A stretch of DNA of 64,000 nucleotides from Bacteroidetes bacterium HGW-Bacteroidetes-4 (lineage in GTDB: Bacteria; Bacteroidota; Bacteroidia; Bacteroidales; SZUA-534): assembly GCA_002840905.1 (NCBI GenBank), contig PHDD01000003.1, positions 182,703 to 246,702 of the forward strand. Reading direction: 5' to 3'. Below are positions 40,909 to 51,348 of the stretch, piece after piece. The position numbers were made by a program, and so were the translations under genes. Under the pieces are notes generated by a model, which saw nothing but the letters and a program-made list of their open reading frames with translations, had not been told where the DNA came from and ran no database searches. Positions within the stretch are counted from its first letter, which is position 1, and every line of letters starts with the position of its first letter.

Positions 40909-41703
40909 ATGAACTTTAAGGGAAAAACTTTTTGGATTACCGGTGCTGCTTCGGGCATGGGAAAATCGGTGTCCATTGCTTTGTCAAAACACCAAACCAC
41001 TTTAATACTTTCTGACCGCGATGCCGATGGCTTGCTGGAAACGGCCCGCGCAGTGGAGCAAAATGGCAGTAAAGCCCGCATTGAGCCTTTGGACATGAGC
41101 AATACTCCGGCCATTTTCGATACGGTGCAAAAAGTATTGGGCGATGGATTGAAAATTGATGGTTTGTATCAGTTTGCCGGCATCAGTCAGCGTTCGCTGG
41201 TTACCGAAACGCCATTGGATAACGACCGGAAAATTATGGAAATTAATTTTTTTGGAGTGGTAGCCTTAACCAAAGCGGTTTTGCCCCACATGATTGAAAA
41301 CGGGGGCGGGCAACTGGCGGCAGCATCGAGTTTGGTGGGGAAGTTTGGTTTTCCGTATCGCTCGGCCTATTCGGCATCGAAGCATGCCCTGCACGGATTT
41401 TTTGAAACCATTCTGGCCGAGAACTACAAACACAACATTCGGGTTAGTATGCTCATTGGTGGACGCATACAGACCAATATTTCAAAATTTGCCATCAATA
41501 AAGATGGCAGCGAACATGGTAAAATGGATGCCGGACAAGCCAACGGCATTAGTCCAGAAAGAGCAGCCAGCCAGATATTAAAAGGCTTGCGTAAAGAGAA
41601 GCGCGAAATACCCGTGGGAGCCGGTGAACTGATTATTCTGAAAATCAAACGGTTTTTCCCGGGCTGGCATGCAAAAATTGTCCGCAAGTTAAACCCCATG
41701 TAA
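40909..41703 (+). CDS. Short-chain dehydrogenase/reductase
   Basis: FWITGAASGMGKSVSIALSKH; YRSAYSASKHALHGFFE. Confidence 0.93.
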   Translation: MNFKGKTFWITGAASGMGKSVSIALSKHQTTLILSDRDADGLLETARAVEQNGSKARIEPLDMSNTPAIFDTVQKVLGDGLKIDGLYQFAGISQRSLVTETPLDNDRKIMEINFFGVVALTKAVLPHMIENGGGQLAAASSLVGKFGFPYRSAYSASKHALHGFFETILAENYKHNIRVSMLIGGRIQTNISKFAINKDGSEHGKMDAGQANGISPERAASQILKGLRKEKREIPVGAGELIILKIKRFFPGWHAKIVRKLNPM

Positions 41704-41772
41704 TTCCCCACTAAGCAAAACAGTGAACGGAAAAATTAACTACCTTTGTTTGTGAATCAAGATAGATGAACT

Positions 41773-42009
41773 ATGATTACAGAGAAACAACGCCGAAACC
41801 TACTTATAAAGCGAATTTTCAGAATTCCATTGGATAAATTCGATGAGTTGGATGCATTTGTTTCAAAACTGGAAAATGAATCCGGAACAAAAACCAGAAC
41901 CCTAGATTATGCAGGTGCATGGGCAAATATCGATGACGATATCTTCAATGATTTAACTGAAAACCTGATTCAGAAACGCCAAAAGAACAGAAGTAGGATT
42001 CATGAATAG
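41773..42009 (+). CDS. VapB-like antitoxin
   Basis: 78 aa, overlaps the downstream VapC ORF by 8 bp. Confidence 0.65.
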   Translation: MITEKQRRNLLIKRIFRIPLDKFDELDAFVSKLENESGTKTRTLDYAGAWANIDDDIFNDLTENLIQKRQKNRSRIHE

Positions 42010-42415
42010 GGTGTTAATTGATACAGATATTTTATCTTATTTTCTCAAAGGCGACGAAAAAGTAATAGCTAATTTTACAAACTACTTAAATCATTTTGAA
42101 CTCCTTGAAATTAGCGTAATTACTTATTATGAAATTGAAAGTGGTTTAAAGGCAAAAAAAGCTGCCAGGCAATTAACGGTTTTCGAGGAATTTATTAACC
42201 ACCACTTAATTCTTTCTGTAACAGAAGGCACTGCAAAAATTTCATCCGATTTATATGGTTCACTAAAACTTTCAGGTAAGGTTGTTGACGATATGGATTT
42301 ATTAATAGCCGGCATTGCTATTGAAAATAACATGAGTTTGGCAACTAATAATGAAAAACATTTTGAACGGATTCCGGGTCTTACAATTCAGAACTGGAAA
42401 AAACAAATCTATTAG
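42002..42415 (+). CDS. vapC: PIN-domain VapC-type toxin
   Basis: RVLIDTDILSYFLKGDE; DDMDLLIAGIAIENNMSLATNNEKHFERIPGL. Confidence 0.9.
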   Translation: MNRVLIDTDILSYFLKGDEKVIANFTNYLNHFELLEISVITYYEIESGLKAKKAARQLTVFEEFINHHLILSVTEGTAKISSDLYGSLKLSGKVVDDMDLLIAGIAIENNMSLATNNEKHFERIPGLTIQNWKKQIY

Positions 42416-42485
42416 TACATCTACAAGGATAGCTTGGTTTTATTTAAACCAACGAAAAACAACATTGAGCTAAGAACTAATTATT

Positions 42486-43547
42486 ATGGCAAAACGAATT
42501 AACGGAATACAACAATTGGGTGTTGGGGTTACCGACGTACAAACGGCGTTTAAATGGTACCGCACCTATTTTGGTATGGATATAAAAATGTTCGAAGAGG
42601 CAGCTATGGCCGAGCTGATGCTGGCTCACACCGACGGGCAGCCCCGTTCCCGACACGCCATTCTGGCGCTTAACCTCGAAGGGGGTGGTGGATTCGAAAT
42701 ATGGCAGCACACCGGGAAAGAACCGGTGGAACCGGCGTTTCAACTGCAATTGGGCGATTTGGGCATTGGCATCGGCAAAATTAAATCGGCCGATATTCAC
42801 CAAACCTACAAAAGATTCAACCAGTGGAATATTGAAGTGCTTACTTCCATTGACCGCGACCCGGCCGGTACCGAACACTTTTACGTGAAAGACCTGTATG
42901 GAAACATGTGGGATGTGGTAGCTGAAGATTTTCGCTTTTCGAAACAAAAATCGGTAAACGGAGGAATTTACGGAGCCGTAATTGGCGTTAAAAACATGGA
43001 CGAAAGCCTGAAAGTATATCAGGATATATTGGGTTACGACCAGGTAGTTTACGATATACAGGATAAATTTACCGATTGGGTAGGCGTTCCCGGGTGCGAC
43101 AACACTTACCGTCGCATGCTTTTAAAACACAGTAAAAAATACAAGGGTACTTTTAGCCCCATGTTTGGCCCTTCGGTTATTGAATTGGTGCAGGTTATCG
43201 ACCGCGAGCCGCGCGATATTTTTGAAGGACGCATTTGGGGCGACCCGGGCTTTATTCACCTGTGTTTCGACATAAACGGCATGGATGAGCTGCGTGAAGA
43301 GGTAAAGCAAAAAGGATTTCCCTTCACGGTCGACAGCGCTAAAGCCATGGACAGTTTCGACATGGGCGAAGCTGCCGGAAATTTTGCTTACATTCAGGCA
43401 CCCGAAGGCACGTTGATTGAGTTTGTTGAAACCCATAAAATACCTTTATTAAAGAAACTGGGTTGGTACCTCGACCTTCAGAAACGAGGCGAAAAACCTT
43501 TACCCCGCTGGATGTTTAAACTTTTTGGCGTAATGCGGGTGCGCTAA
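42486..43547 (+). CDS. VOC (glyoxalase/bleomycin resistance) family protein, two domains
   Basis: INGIQQLGVGVTDVQTAFKWYRTYFGMDI; IYGAVIGVKNMDESLKVYQDILGYDQ. Confidence 0.88.
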   Translation: MAKRINGIQQLGVGVTDVQTAFKWYRTYFGMDIKMFEEAAMAELMLAHTDGQPRSRHAILALNLEGGGGFEIWQHTGKEPVEPAFQLQLGDLGIGIGKIKSADIHQTYKRFNQWNIEVLTSIDRDPAGTEHFYVKDLYGNMWDVVAEDFRFSKQKSVNGGIYGAVIGVKNMDESLKVYQDILGYDQVVYDIQDKFTDWVGVPGCDNTYRRMLLKHSKKYKGTFSPMFGPSVIELVQVIDREPRDIFEGRIWGDPGFIHLCFDINGMDELREEVKQKGFPFTVDSAKAMDSFDMGEAAGNFAYIQAPEGTLIEFVETHKIPLLKKLGWYLDLQKRGEKPLPRWMFKLFGVMRVR

Positions 43548-43551
43548 TAAA

Positions 43552-43586
43552 GTAGGCTGCCAATTTTCAGGCAGCCTTCTTTTTTT
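43552..43586. terminator. Intrinsic terminator between convergent genes
   Basis: AGGCTGCCaattttcaGGCAGCCTtcttttttt. Confidence 0.8.
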
Positions 43587-43599
43587 GATATTTCCGGAA

Positions 43600-46500
43600 C
43601 TACAATTTCTTTTCTATCCATTCCCGGGCATTCACAAAGGCTTTTAGCCAGGGAGTAACTTCATGGTGCTTTGCATCGGCCGGGTAATAGGCACATTGCC
43701 AGGGGAACACAGCCCTTTCGGGGTGCGGCATCATGGTCAGGTGGCGTCCGTCCTCGGAACACAGGCCGGCGGTATTGAAAGGGGAACCGTTGGGATTGGC
43801 CGGATAAGCACTGCGACTGTATTTTAACGGAATCCGGTACTTGTCTTCGGTATACGGAAGACTAAACTTTCCTTCGCCATGAGCAATCCATACACCCAGT
43901 TGCATGCCTTCCATATTTTGGAGCATCACGCTGTGGTTTTTTTCGATGGTTACATTTATGAAGCCGCTCTCGAATTTGTGCGAAGCATTGTGCAGCATTT
44001 TGGGTTTTTGCTCATGGTTTACGTTTATTAAACCCAATTCCACCATCAACTGACAGCCGTTGCAAATACCCAGACTTAAAGTATCGGGGCGGGCATAAAA
44101 ATTGTCGAGTGCCTGTTTGGCTTTCTCGTTGTATAAAAAGGCTCCAGCCCAGCCTTTGGCTGAGCCCAGCACATCGGAATTCGAAAAACCACCTACAAAA
44201 ACAATCATGTTTACATCGCTCAGGTCTTCGCGACCGGCGATCAGGTCGGTCATATGCACGTCTTTTACATCAAATCCGGCAGCATATAGGGTGTAAGCCA
44301 TTTCGCGGTCGCCATTTACTCCTTTTTCGCGGATAATGGCTGCGCGGGTTCCCGAAGTTTTGCGTCGTTTCAGGTCGAGGCCCAAATCAGCAGCTTTTCC
44401 GGTGAACCCTTTGTAATTCCAGGTTAATGTATTGTTTTTGTACGATTCATAGCGCTCTTTGGCCAGTGTTTCGCCACTTTGTTTTTTGTCGAGCAGGTAC
44501 GATGTTTTAAACCACACATCGCGCAGGTAGTGGGTGTCGAACGAGTACCACGAGTTTCCGGTACTGAGGTTCAACTCACCGGCTGCACCGGGCTGTCCGA
44601 TGGTTAGGAAGCTTACCTGATGCCGGTTTAAAAGCGTACCCACTTTCTCCATCTGATTCACCTGAAGAATCAAACCCGGGTTTTCGGCGAACAAGAGTTT
44701 TACGGGATCTGTTTCCTTCAGGGGCGACAAATCCACATCGAGCCCCAGGGTATTGTCGGCAAAAGTCATTTCCAAAAGTGAGGTAATCAAACCCCCACTC
44801 GAAATGTCGTGCCCGGCCAGCACCAGGTCATTATTAATGAGCTCCTGAACGGCATTAAAAGCTTTCACAAAATATGCGCTATCGTTAATGTCGGGGCAAT
44901 CGGTTCCTATGCGGTTTACCACCTGGGAGAAAGCCGAACCGCCCAGTTTGCGTTCGTCTTTCGATAAGTCGATATAAATAAGCCTTGAGTTTTCAGTTTT
45001 CTGCAAAACGGGGCTTACCGCCTTGCGGATGTTGGTTACCTCGGCCGCCGCCGAAACAATAACGGTTCCGGGGGCAATAACTTTTGTACCATCGGGGTAT
45101 TTCTGTGTCATCGACAGTGAATCTTTTCCGGTAGGCACATTAATGCCCAGTTCAATACAAAACTGACTCAGGGCTTCAACGGCTTCGTAGAGCCGGGCAT
45201 CTTCGCCGGGGTTTTTGCAGGGCCACATCCAGTTGGCGCTTAATGAAACGCCCTTTATTTGGTTTTTTACAGGAGCCCAAATCAGGTTGCTCAGCGCTTC
45301 GGCCACAGCCAGTCGCGAACCTTTTGCGGCATTTATCATCGCACTAAGCGGCGCATGGCCAATACTGGTCGACACACCGGCTTTTCCCTGGTAATCGAGG
45401 GCAACAATGCCGCAGTTGTTCAAGGGTAAATGCAGTGGGCCGGCATTTTGTTGCAGGGCAATTTTCCCGCTTACCGAGCGATCCACTTTATTGGTCAGCC
45501 AGTCTTTACTGCCCACGGCTTCCAGTTGCAGCACCTGTTCCAGGTACTCGTGTACCTTGTTTTTATGATAGCTGATTTCGTCAAAATTTTCGTTCAGCTT
45601 TTTATCTTCCATCAGCGTTCGGGGCGGATTGCCAAACATATCGAACAGGTTCAGGTCGATGGGTTTGGAACCGTCCTTTTCGTCGACAAAACTGAACTGC
45701 ATGTCGCCGGTGGTTTCGCCAACCACATACATGGGGGCGCGTTCGCGTTCGGCTATTTTTTGCAGGTGTTCCACATCCTGTGGATGCATAACCAGACCCA
45801 TGCGTTCCTGCGATTCGTTTCCGGCAATTTCTTTTCCCGAAAGGGTTGGGTCGCCAATGGGGAGTTTACGAACTTCGATGCGGCCTCCGGTTTCTTCCAC
45901 CAGCTCGCTCAAACAGTTGAGGTGGCCTCCGGCACCATGGTCGTGGATGGAAACAATGGGGTTGTGGTCTTCTTCGCTTAACGCGCGGATGGCATTGGCC
46001 ACGCGTTTTTGCATCTCGGGATTCGAACGTTGTACGGCATTCAACTCAATGGCATTGGCAAATTCGCCCGTATCGACACTCGAAACTGCGCCTCCTCCCA
46101 TGCCAATGCGGTAGTTATCGCCACCCATAACCACCACCTTATCGCCCACAGCGGGTTTTTCCTTCTGGCTGTCGGCTTTTTTCCCGTAGCCTACGCCACC
46201 GGCAAGCATAATTACTTTATCGTAAGCAAATTTTTTGGAAGCTTCGAAATGCTCAAAAGTAAGCACGCTTCCGCAGATGAGCGGTTGCCCGAATTTGTTT
46301 CCAAAATCGCTGGCCCCGTTCGATGCTTTGATTAATATTTGTGAGGGTGTTTGGTACAACCAGGGGCGTTCGCTGCTTGCTTTTTCCCAGGGGCGCTCGT
46401 TTTCAAGTCGGGAGTAGGAAGTCATGTAAACCGCTGTTCCGGCAATGGGCATGCTGCCTTTTCCGCCGGCAATGCGGTCGCGGATTTCGCCTCCGGTTCC

Positions 46501-47289
46501 CGTGGCTGCACCGTTAAATGGCTCGACCGTGGTGGGGAAATTATGGGTCTCCGCTTTGAGCGAAAAAACCGATTCGTAATCTTTTATTTCGAAATAATCG
46601 GGTTTGTCCTGGGTTTTTGGGGCAAACTGCTCCACCACAGGGCCCTGCATAAAGGCGCAATTGTCTTTGTAGGCCGAAACCACCGCGTTACGATGGGTAT
46701 GGGTGGTTTTTTTTATGAGCTGGAACAGCGATTCCGGTTTTTCCTCACCGTCGATAACAAAGGTTCCGTTAAATATTTTATGGCGGCAGTGTTCTGAATT
46801 AACCTGCGAGAATCCAAACACCTCGCTATCGGTGAGCTTGCGCTGAAGTTTCTCCGAAAGCTGGTTTAAGTAGGCTATCTCATCATCGCTTAAAGCCAGC
46901 CCGTGTTGCTGATTGTATGCGGCAATATCGTCGAGGTATATAACAGCTTCGGCTTCAATATTAACTGTAAACACCTCCTGGGTTAAGCCGTGGTAAAGCA
47001 CTTGCAGCATGGGGTCGAACGGTGGATTTTTTTCCGGGGCCTTTTCAAATGCTTCTATTCGCTCAATACCCACTATTCCCATGTTCTGGGTAATCTCCAC
47101 GGCATTGGTGCTCCAGGGGGTAATCATTTCTTTCCTGGGACCGATGTAGGTTCCTTCAATGGTTGGGTCGCTCAAATGGGTGGCTTCGCCAAAAAGCCAG
47201 ATGAGTTTTGATACGTCGGCTTTGTTCAGTGCTTCTTTGGTTTTTACGGCAAGAATATTGCCCTCAGGGCTGCGGAAGAATGTTACCAT
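43600..47289 (-). CDS. purL: Phosphoribosylformylglycinamidine synthase
   Basis: 1229 aa; FSLKAETHNFPTTVEPFNGAATGTGGEIRDRIAGGKGS; C-terminal glutaminase SLGICNGCQLMVELGL. Confidence 0.98.
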   Translation of the reverse strand: MVTFFRSPEGNILAVKTKEALNKADVSKLIWLFGEATHLSDPTIEGTYIGPRKEMITPWSTNAVEITQNMGIVGIERIEAFEKAPEKNPPFDPMLQVLYHGLTQEVFTVNIEAEAVIYLDDIAAYNQQHGLALSDDEIAYLNQLSEKLQRKLTDSEVFGFSQVNSEHCRHKIFNGTFVIDGEEKPESLFQLIKKTTHTHRNAVVSAYKDNCAFMQGPVVEQFAPKTQDKPDYFEIKDYESVFSLKAETHNFPTTVEPFNGAATGTGGEIRDRIAGGKGSMPIAGTAVYMTSYSRLENERPWEKASSERPWLYQTPSQILIKASNGASDFGNKFGQPLICGSVLTFEHFEASKKFAYDKVIMLAGGVGYGKKADSQKEKPAVGDKVVVMGGDNYRIGMGGGAVSSVDTGEFANAIELNAVQRSNPEMQKRVANAIRALSEEDHNPIVSIHDHGAGGHLNCLSELVEETGGRIEVRKLPIGDPTLSGKEIAGNESQERMGLVMHPQDVEHLQKIAERERAPMYVVGETTGDMQFSFVDEKDGSKPIDLNLFDMFGNPPRTLMEDKKLNENFDEISYHKNKVHEYLEQVLQLEAVGSKDWLTNKVDRSVSGKIALQQNAGPLHLPLNNCGIVALDYQGKAGVSTSIGHAPLSAMINAAKGSRLAVAEALSNLIWAPVKNQIKGVSLSANWMWPCKNPGEDARLYEAVEALSQFCIELGINVPTGKDSLSMTQKYPDGTKVIAPGTVIVSAAAEVTNIRKAVSPVLQKTENSRLIYIDLSKDERKLGGSAFSQVVNRIGTDCPDINDSAYFVKAFNAVQELINNDLVLAGHDISSGGLITSLLEMTFADNTLGLDVDLSPLKETDPVKLLFAENPGLILQVNQMEKVGTLLNRHQVSFLTIGQPGAAGELNLSTGNSWYSFDTHYLRDVWFKTSYLLDKKQSGETLAKERYESYKNNTLTWNYKGFTGKAADLGLDLKRRKTSGTRAAIIREKGVNGDREMAYTLYAAGFDVKDVHMTDLIAGREDLSDVNMIVFVGGFSNSDVLGSAKGWAGAFLYNEKAKQALDNFYARPDTLSLGICNGCQLMVELGLINVNHEQKPKMLHNASHKFESGFINVTIEKNHSVMLQNMEGMQLGVWIAHGEGKFSLPYTEDKYRIPLKYSRSAYPANPNGSPFNTAGLCSEDGRHLTMMPHPERAVFPWQCAYYPADAKHHEVTPWLKAFVNAREWIEKKL

Positions 47290-47625
47290 GACAGGAAATA
47301 ACGTTAAAATTGAGTTTTTAATGCTGTGGCAAATTTAACAAACTTCGCCAATAAAACAGGAAAATTTTTGCCCTTCCTAAGGATTTGATTACGTGCGTTT
47401 TTTGCTTTTTATTGGGCAACTATTTTCATAAAATGGGTCGGTTTGAGCAAAAAGGGAGGAAAAATTCCTAAAAGAACCCGGAATCTTTTGTATTTATCCG
47501 CGAATGGGTTTTTCCGGCTACAGCCAGGCTTCCATTTTAGGGGACTGTTATGGAGCGGAAGGTTCCCCGTCGTCCGTAAACATAGGACTTAGCCCGGGTT
47601 ACAAGCCTGCTAAAATTTTACATTT

Positions 47626-47870
47626 GGCGCTTCCGTAGCCGTACGGAACCGTCAAAAGTTTACGGGAGGCGTTTCCGTAGTGCTACAGAAAGGCCAACTG
47701 GTTACAGGTGACGCCTCCGTAGTAGTACGAAACCTTCACCTGACCACGGGAGACGTTTCCGTAGCACTACGGAAAGACCATCTGTTTACGGGAGATGCTT
47801 CCGTAGCAGTACGAAACCGCCACCTGGTAACGGGAGATACTTCCGTAGGGATACGGAATCCCCAAAATAA
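47626..47870. repeat. Tandem repeat array, 42-bp unit, ~6 copies, each with a TTCCGTAG-N-CTACGGAA-like palindrome
   Basis: Units at 47626, 47668, 47710, 47752, 47794, 47836: GAYGYTTCCGTAGYRSTACGGAAxxxCACCTGxTTACGGGA. Confidence 0.9.
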
Positions 47871-48015
47871 GACTTAAGACTGAACATCAGCTGAGGACTG
47901 GTTGCTTTTTTTGTGGCTGGATTTTTTGGTTTATGCAATTTGATAATTGCTCATTGACAATTGTCCAATGTTCATTGCATACGGCCTATTGCAAACTGAA
48001 GGCTGTAAACCGTGT

Positions 48016-49011
48016 TTATTCCAAAGGCAATTCCTGAAGCTTTACACTTAACTCATTTTGTTTGGCCTGAACACCTGATAATACAAAGCGCATTTTATTT
48101 ACCGAGATACCCCGGGTTAGGTTTTGGTTGTTTTCGCTGTTGTAGTTCTCCGACAGAAAGCTGATGTTCTCGGGTTTTTCGCGGGCACGCTCCAGAATTT
48201 GCAGCAGTATTGATTTATAATAGTCTTTCCATAAACCATGCGACAAAAAACAGTTGCTTGCCGAATCGGCCATGGGCAATCCCGAATATTTGAGCGAGTA
48301 TATGGGAACCTGATGCTCTTTTTTGGTGCCTCCGCTTACTACATCTGATCGGTTGCCCAGTTCAGTGAGCTGAAAAAATTCCATGGCATCGGCTTCCACC
48401 GATTCGGGTTGCACCAGCAATTCATAAATCGATTCATAAACACCTAAGGTTTTGCTGTCAATTTCGTTGCGGTAAAGTTCCAGCCGGATGGTCTGTAATT
48501 GGTTGGATTTTACTTTTTTGGGAGGAAGGTATTTTATCAGTACCAGGGTTTCATCAAAATGGTTTCGGTAGGTATCAACCACCTGGTAGTTGCCTTTTTG
48601 CCGGGGAAGCTTTGCTGTAACCCGGGCAAAGTGTTCAAATACAATACTGTTTGAGTGCTGCATTTCGTTGGTAAAAAAATCACAGAGCAATTGTGTGGTC
48701 GATTTACGAAACACATTGGCTAAAATCTCAGCGCGTAAAAGAGCTTGTTCCAACGCTGCAGTGGTATCCATTCCCGGATTTGAAATGCCAATGGCATAAA
48801 CCTCGTTACCGTTCGATACCGGCGGGTTGATAAACCAGGCAGGAACCGTTTGCGGCGAAACATAGTGGTAGGCTCCCGAATGGTTTTCGCGTTTCGAATA
48901 CTTTGAGTCGGTTGTTTCTTCTTCAAAAATTTCTTCAAATTTGGTCTTGTCAACCTGGCCAAAGCACCACACGGGTATTAGCATGAAGGTGTAAATAAGA
49001 AGTTTTTTCAT
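48016..49011 (-). CDS. LPP20-like secreted hypothetical protein
   Basis: 331 aa; signal peptide; VPAWFINPPVSNGNEVYAIGISNPGMDTTAALEQALLRAEI. Confidence 0.6.
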   Translation of the reverse strand: MKKLLIYTFMLIPVWCFGQVDKTKFEEIFEEETTDSKYSKRENHSGAYHYVSPQTVPAWFINPPVSNGNEVYAIGISNPGMDTTAALEQALLRAEILANVFRKSTTQLLCDFFTNEMQHSNSIVFEHFARVTAKLPRQKGNYQVVDTYRNHFDETLVLIKYLPPKKVKSNQLQTIRLELYRNEIDSKTLGVYESIYELLVQPESVEADAMEFFQLTELGNRSDVVSGGTKKEHQVPIYSLKYSGLPMADSASNCFLSHGLWKDYYKSILLQILERAREKPENISFLSENYNSENNQNLTRGISVNKMRFVLSGVQAKQNELSVKLQELPLE

Positions 49012-49264
49012 GGATACTTGAATTAACAGTTCTAACAGATTGGCTTTGTTTTAAAAATAGTTCCTGCCGAAGATACTAATTTTTAAAATTTACACTTATC
49101 AAAGGATGCAGTATTTTTATTTGGGGTTGCCCGAATTTTTGCCTAAACCAAAACAAGCACAAATATTTTGATCGGGCGGAGCGGTTTTTCGCTGATAAAA
49201 TTTGTATTTTTATCAACATTAAAAAATAAAGGTAATTACAGGCACCTACTAAATTAGCACAATT

Positions 49265-49951
49265 ATGAAATGGTTTACATTTACCGGATTACTGTTGATA
49301 GGTTCAGTTTTTTTGATGGCACAGGATGCTCACGACTGGTATGCATCAAAAAGCGGAAAAATTAAATACCAGTACGAGTATGCCGGAATGCTCACCGAAT
49401 ACACCATAATTTTTGATGATTATGGAAAAAAACAAGTGTTCGATTTGGTAGGGAAAACAGGAGGCCTTTCTGATCATTCGCGCACCATTATTACTCCTGA
49501 ATCGATGTTTATAGTAAATTACGAAGAAAAACAAATCATTAAATTTCCGTTGGAAGCCGACCGGGAATCGGTTGATGAGTTTGGAGGTAATTCGGCCGGA
49601 GGAATCGATTTGCAGGAGATGGTTGCCGAGGTTAAACAAGGAAGCTCTGGCAAACAGGGAACTGAAGTAGTAATGGGTAAACTTTGCGATGTGTATGAAT
49701 ACGCCGAACCCTTGGGCGAATATAAAGGCAAATACTGGATTTGGGAAGGTTATTTAATGCGTGCCGAGTTTATTGATGCCAGTGGGGAACACACCTTTAT
49801 GAAAGTGCTCGAAATAACCATTGACACACCGGTTTCAGCCAAAGAATTTGAAGTTCCCACGGGTTTTGAAATAACCGATATGACCGAAATGATGGAACAA
49901 ATGAAGCAGTTGCAGGAAATGTATGGTGTTCCTGAAGAAGAGGAGGAATAA
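49265..49951 (+). CDS. Secreted hypothetical protein (DUF4412-like)
   Basis: 228 aa, signal peptide; KYQYEYAGMLTEYTIIFDDYGKKQVFDLVGK; CDVYEYAEPLGEYKGKYWIWEGYLMRAEFI. Confidence 0.6.
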   Translation: MKWFTFTGLLLIGSVFLMAQDAHDWYASKSGKIKYQYEYAGMLTEYTIIFDDYGKKQVFDLVGKTGGLSDHSRTIITPESMFIVNYEEKQIIKFPLEADRESVDEFGGNSAGGIDLQEMVAEVKQGSSGKQGTEVVMGKLCDVYEYAEPLGEYKGKYWIWEGYLMRAEFIDASGEHTFMKVLEITIDTPVSAKEFEVPTGFEITDMTEMMEQMKQLQEMYGVPEEEEE

Positions 49952-49975
49952 AAATAGTTAAGTTGAATGGTTGCC

Positions 49976-51109
49976 TTATTTGGCTGCCGGCTTAAACCGT
50001 TTAATTAATCCCAGGTGTTTAATAATCAATGTCATTCCCATGCTGTAATCCACATCGCCGTTGTTTAAATCGATGTAAGTGTCGCCCATAAATCCCAGGT
50101 ATATGCTTTTGTGAATCGACTTGGAGTAGAACAAATGAAAACTCAGCAATTCGCGATGGGCCTGATGAAACCCCTCGCCCTTTTCAGAATAACTTTGATA
50201 CATGGGATGCCCCATGAGCGATAAAAACTGATGAGAATGCCAATATGAGGCCCTGAAATAATTATCGCGATAACCCAGGCTTATTTGGTTCATCCATCCG
50301 GTACCTTTTTCATAAAGACTTTCAACCGTAGGTGAATTGTCAGAAAAGCCCAGGAACTGAGTTTCAAAACTCATCTTATCTAAAAACCGGTAACTGAGGT
50401 TCTTTTGCAGAAAAAAACCCACACCATAGTTCATGGCGGTTTTCATGTTTGCCGACGAAGTATCAATTTGTCCTCCACGGTGACCGGTGAGCAACCAAAC
50501 CGGGGTACCCATTTCCCAGTTTTCGTTTTTTATCAGCCAGGGCCGGACCGATAATCCGGCAACCAGCTCCTCCTGCTTATTATCCATCGGAAAAATAAAA
50601 CTTTGCCAGTCGAGCCAAAGATCAAGTTGCAGCTTTTCTTTGTTTAGCAGGTACTGTACGCCATTTTCGAGATGATTGGTAAAATAGCGCTCACTAAAAA
50701 GCAGGGGCTCAGGCAGCCGGTGGTTTATGGTCCCTTTTATTTTGCCCATTATCAAGGCAAAATCGTTGTGGGTGTAGATGGCCGAATAAGTGGGCACTAT
50801 TTGGGTAAAATCGTTTATACCAGTGTATTTTAAAAGATGCAGGCCGCCCTGAATTTTTATGTTGGGCGAAATGTGGTATTGAAACTCGGGAGTTAAAAAG
50901 TAACCTATCAGGGTGTATCCGTTCACTACATCGTTAAAAAATTCATTATTCCATAAAAAATTGGCGTTGTAAAAATTAAAATACAAAGCGTTGGAATCCT
51001 TAACATAGCTGTTGTTTAGCAAAGGATGGTTTATCGGAAAAGAAAAACCATGTGCTCTTGCTGTTGCAATAAGCAAAAGAATGGAAATGAATAGTGCTCT
51101 GATAAACAT
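49976..51109 (-). CDS. Hypothetical outer-membrane beta-barrel-like protein
   Basis: 377 aa; signal peptide; alternating aromatic/polar strands. Confidence 0.55.
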   Translation of the reverse strand: MFIRALFISILLLIATARAHGFSFPINHPLLNNSYVKDSNALYFNFYNANFLWNNEFFNDVVNGYTLIGYFLTPEFQYHISPNIKIQGGLHLLKYTGINDFTQIVPTYSAIYTHNDFALIMGKIKGTINHRLPEPLLFSERYFTNHLENGVQYLLNKEKLQLDLWLDWQSFIFPMDNKQEELVAGLSVRPWLIKNENWEMGTPVWLLTGHRGGQIDTSSANMKTAMNYGVGFFLQKNLSYRFLDKMSFETQFLGFSDNSPTVESLYEKGTGWMNQISLGYRDNYFRASYWHSHQFLSLMGHPMYQSYSEKGEGFHQAHRELLSFHLFYSKSIHKSIYLGFMGDTYIDLNNGDVDYSMGMTLIIKHLGLIKRFKPAAK

Positions 51110-51348
51110 GTGTCAAATGTAGAAAAAAACAGTAAAAATAGCATGTCAACATGATATAATATATAAACAGATTCCAGCTCGTATTCCGTAATTCTGTGTT
51201 TAAAACCGAAAGTTTGTCAATAGTTAAAAACCATATTTTTTATTGTATTGCTTTATTACCCATTTTATTTGTTCATTTTTTTTAAAAAACCGCTGTTCTA
51301 TTTGGTATTTTAATCTTATATTTATGTAGCGAACCAAACCAACAATTC

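Noticed and set aside
24979-42415. Integrative element with identifiable integrase or att sites
   Set aside because: No integrase, transposase, relaxase or flanking direct repeat was identifiable by eye.
45430-47211. Multiple + strand ORFs (45430, 45629, 46009, 46351, 46990)
   Set aside because: Antisense to the full-length purL; compositional shadow ORFs.
47626-47870. CRISPR array
   Set aside because: Direct tandem units of 42 bp with no unique spacers and no cas genes in the window.
47680-47877. 65-aa ORF as a real protein
   Set aside because: Open only because the repeat unit is a multiple of 3; the ATG lies inside a repeat and there is no evident RBS or domain.
47935-48000. attgctcattgacaattgtccaatgttcattgca repeat-like stretch
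   Set aside because: Low-complexity intergenic sequence; no clear hairpin or repeated copy in the window.
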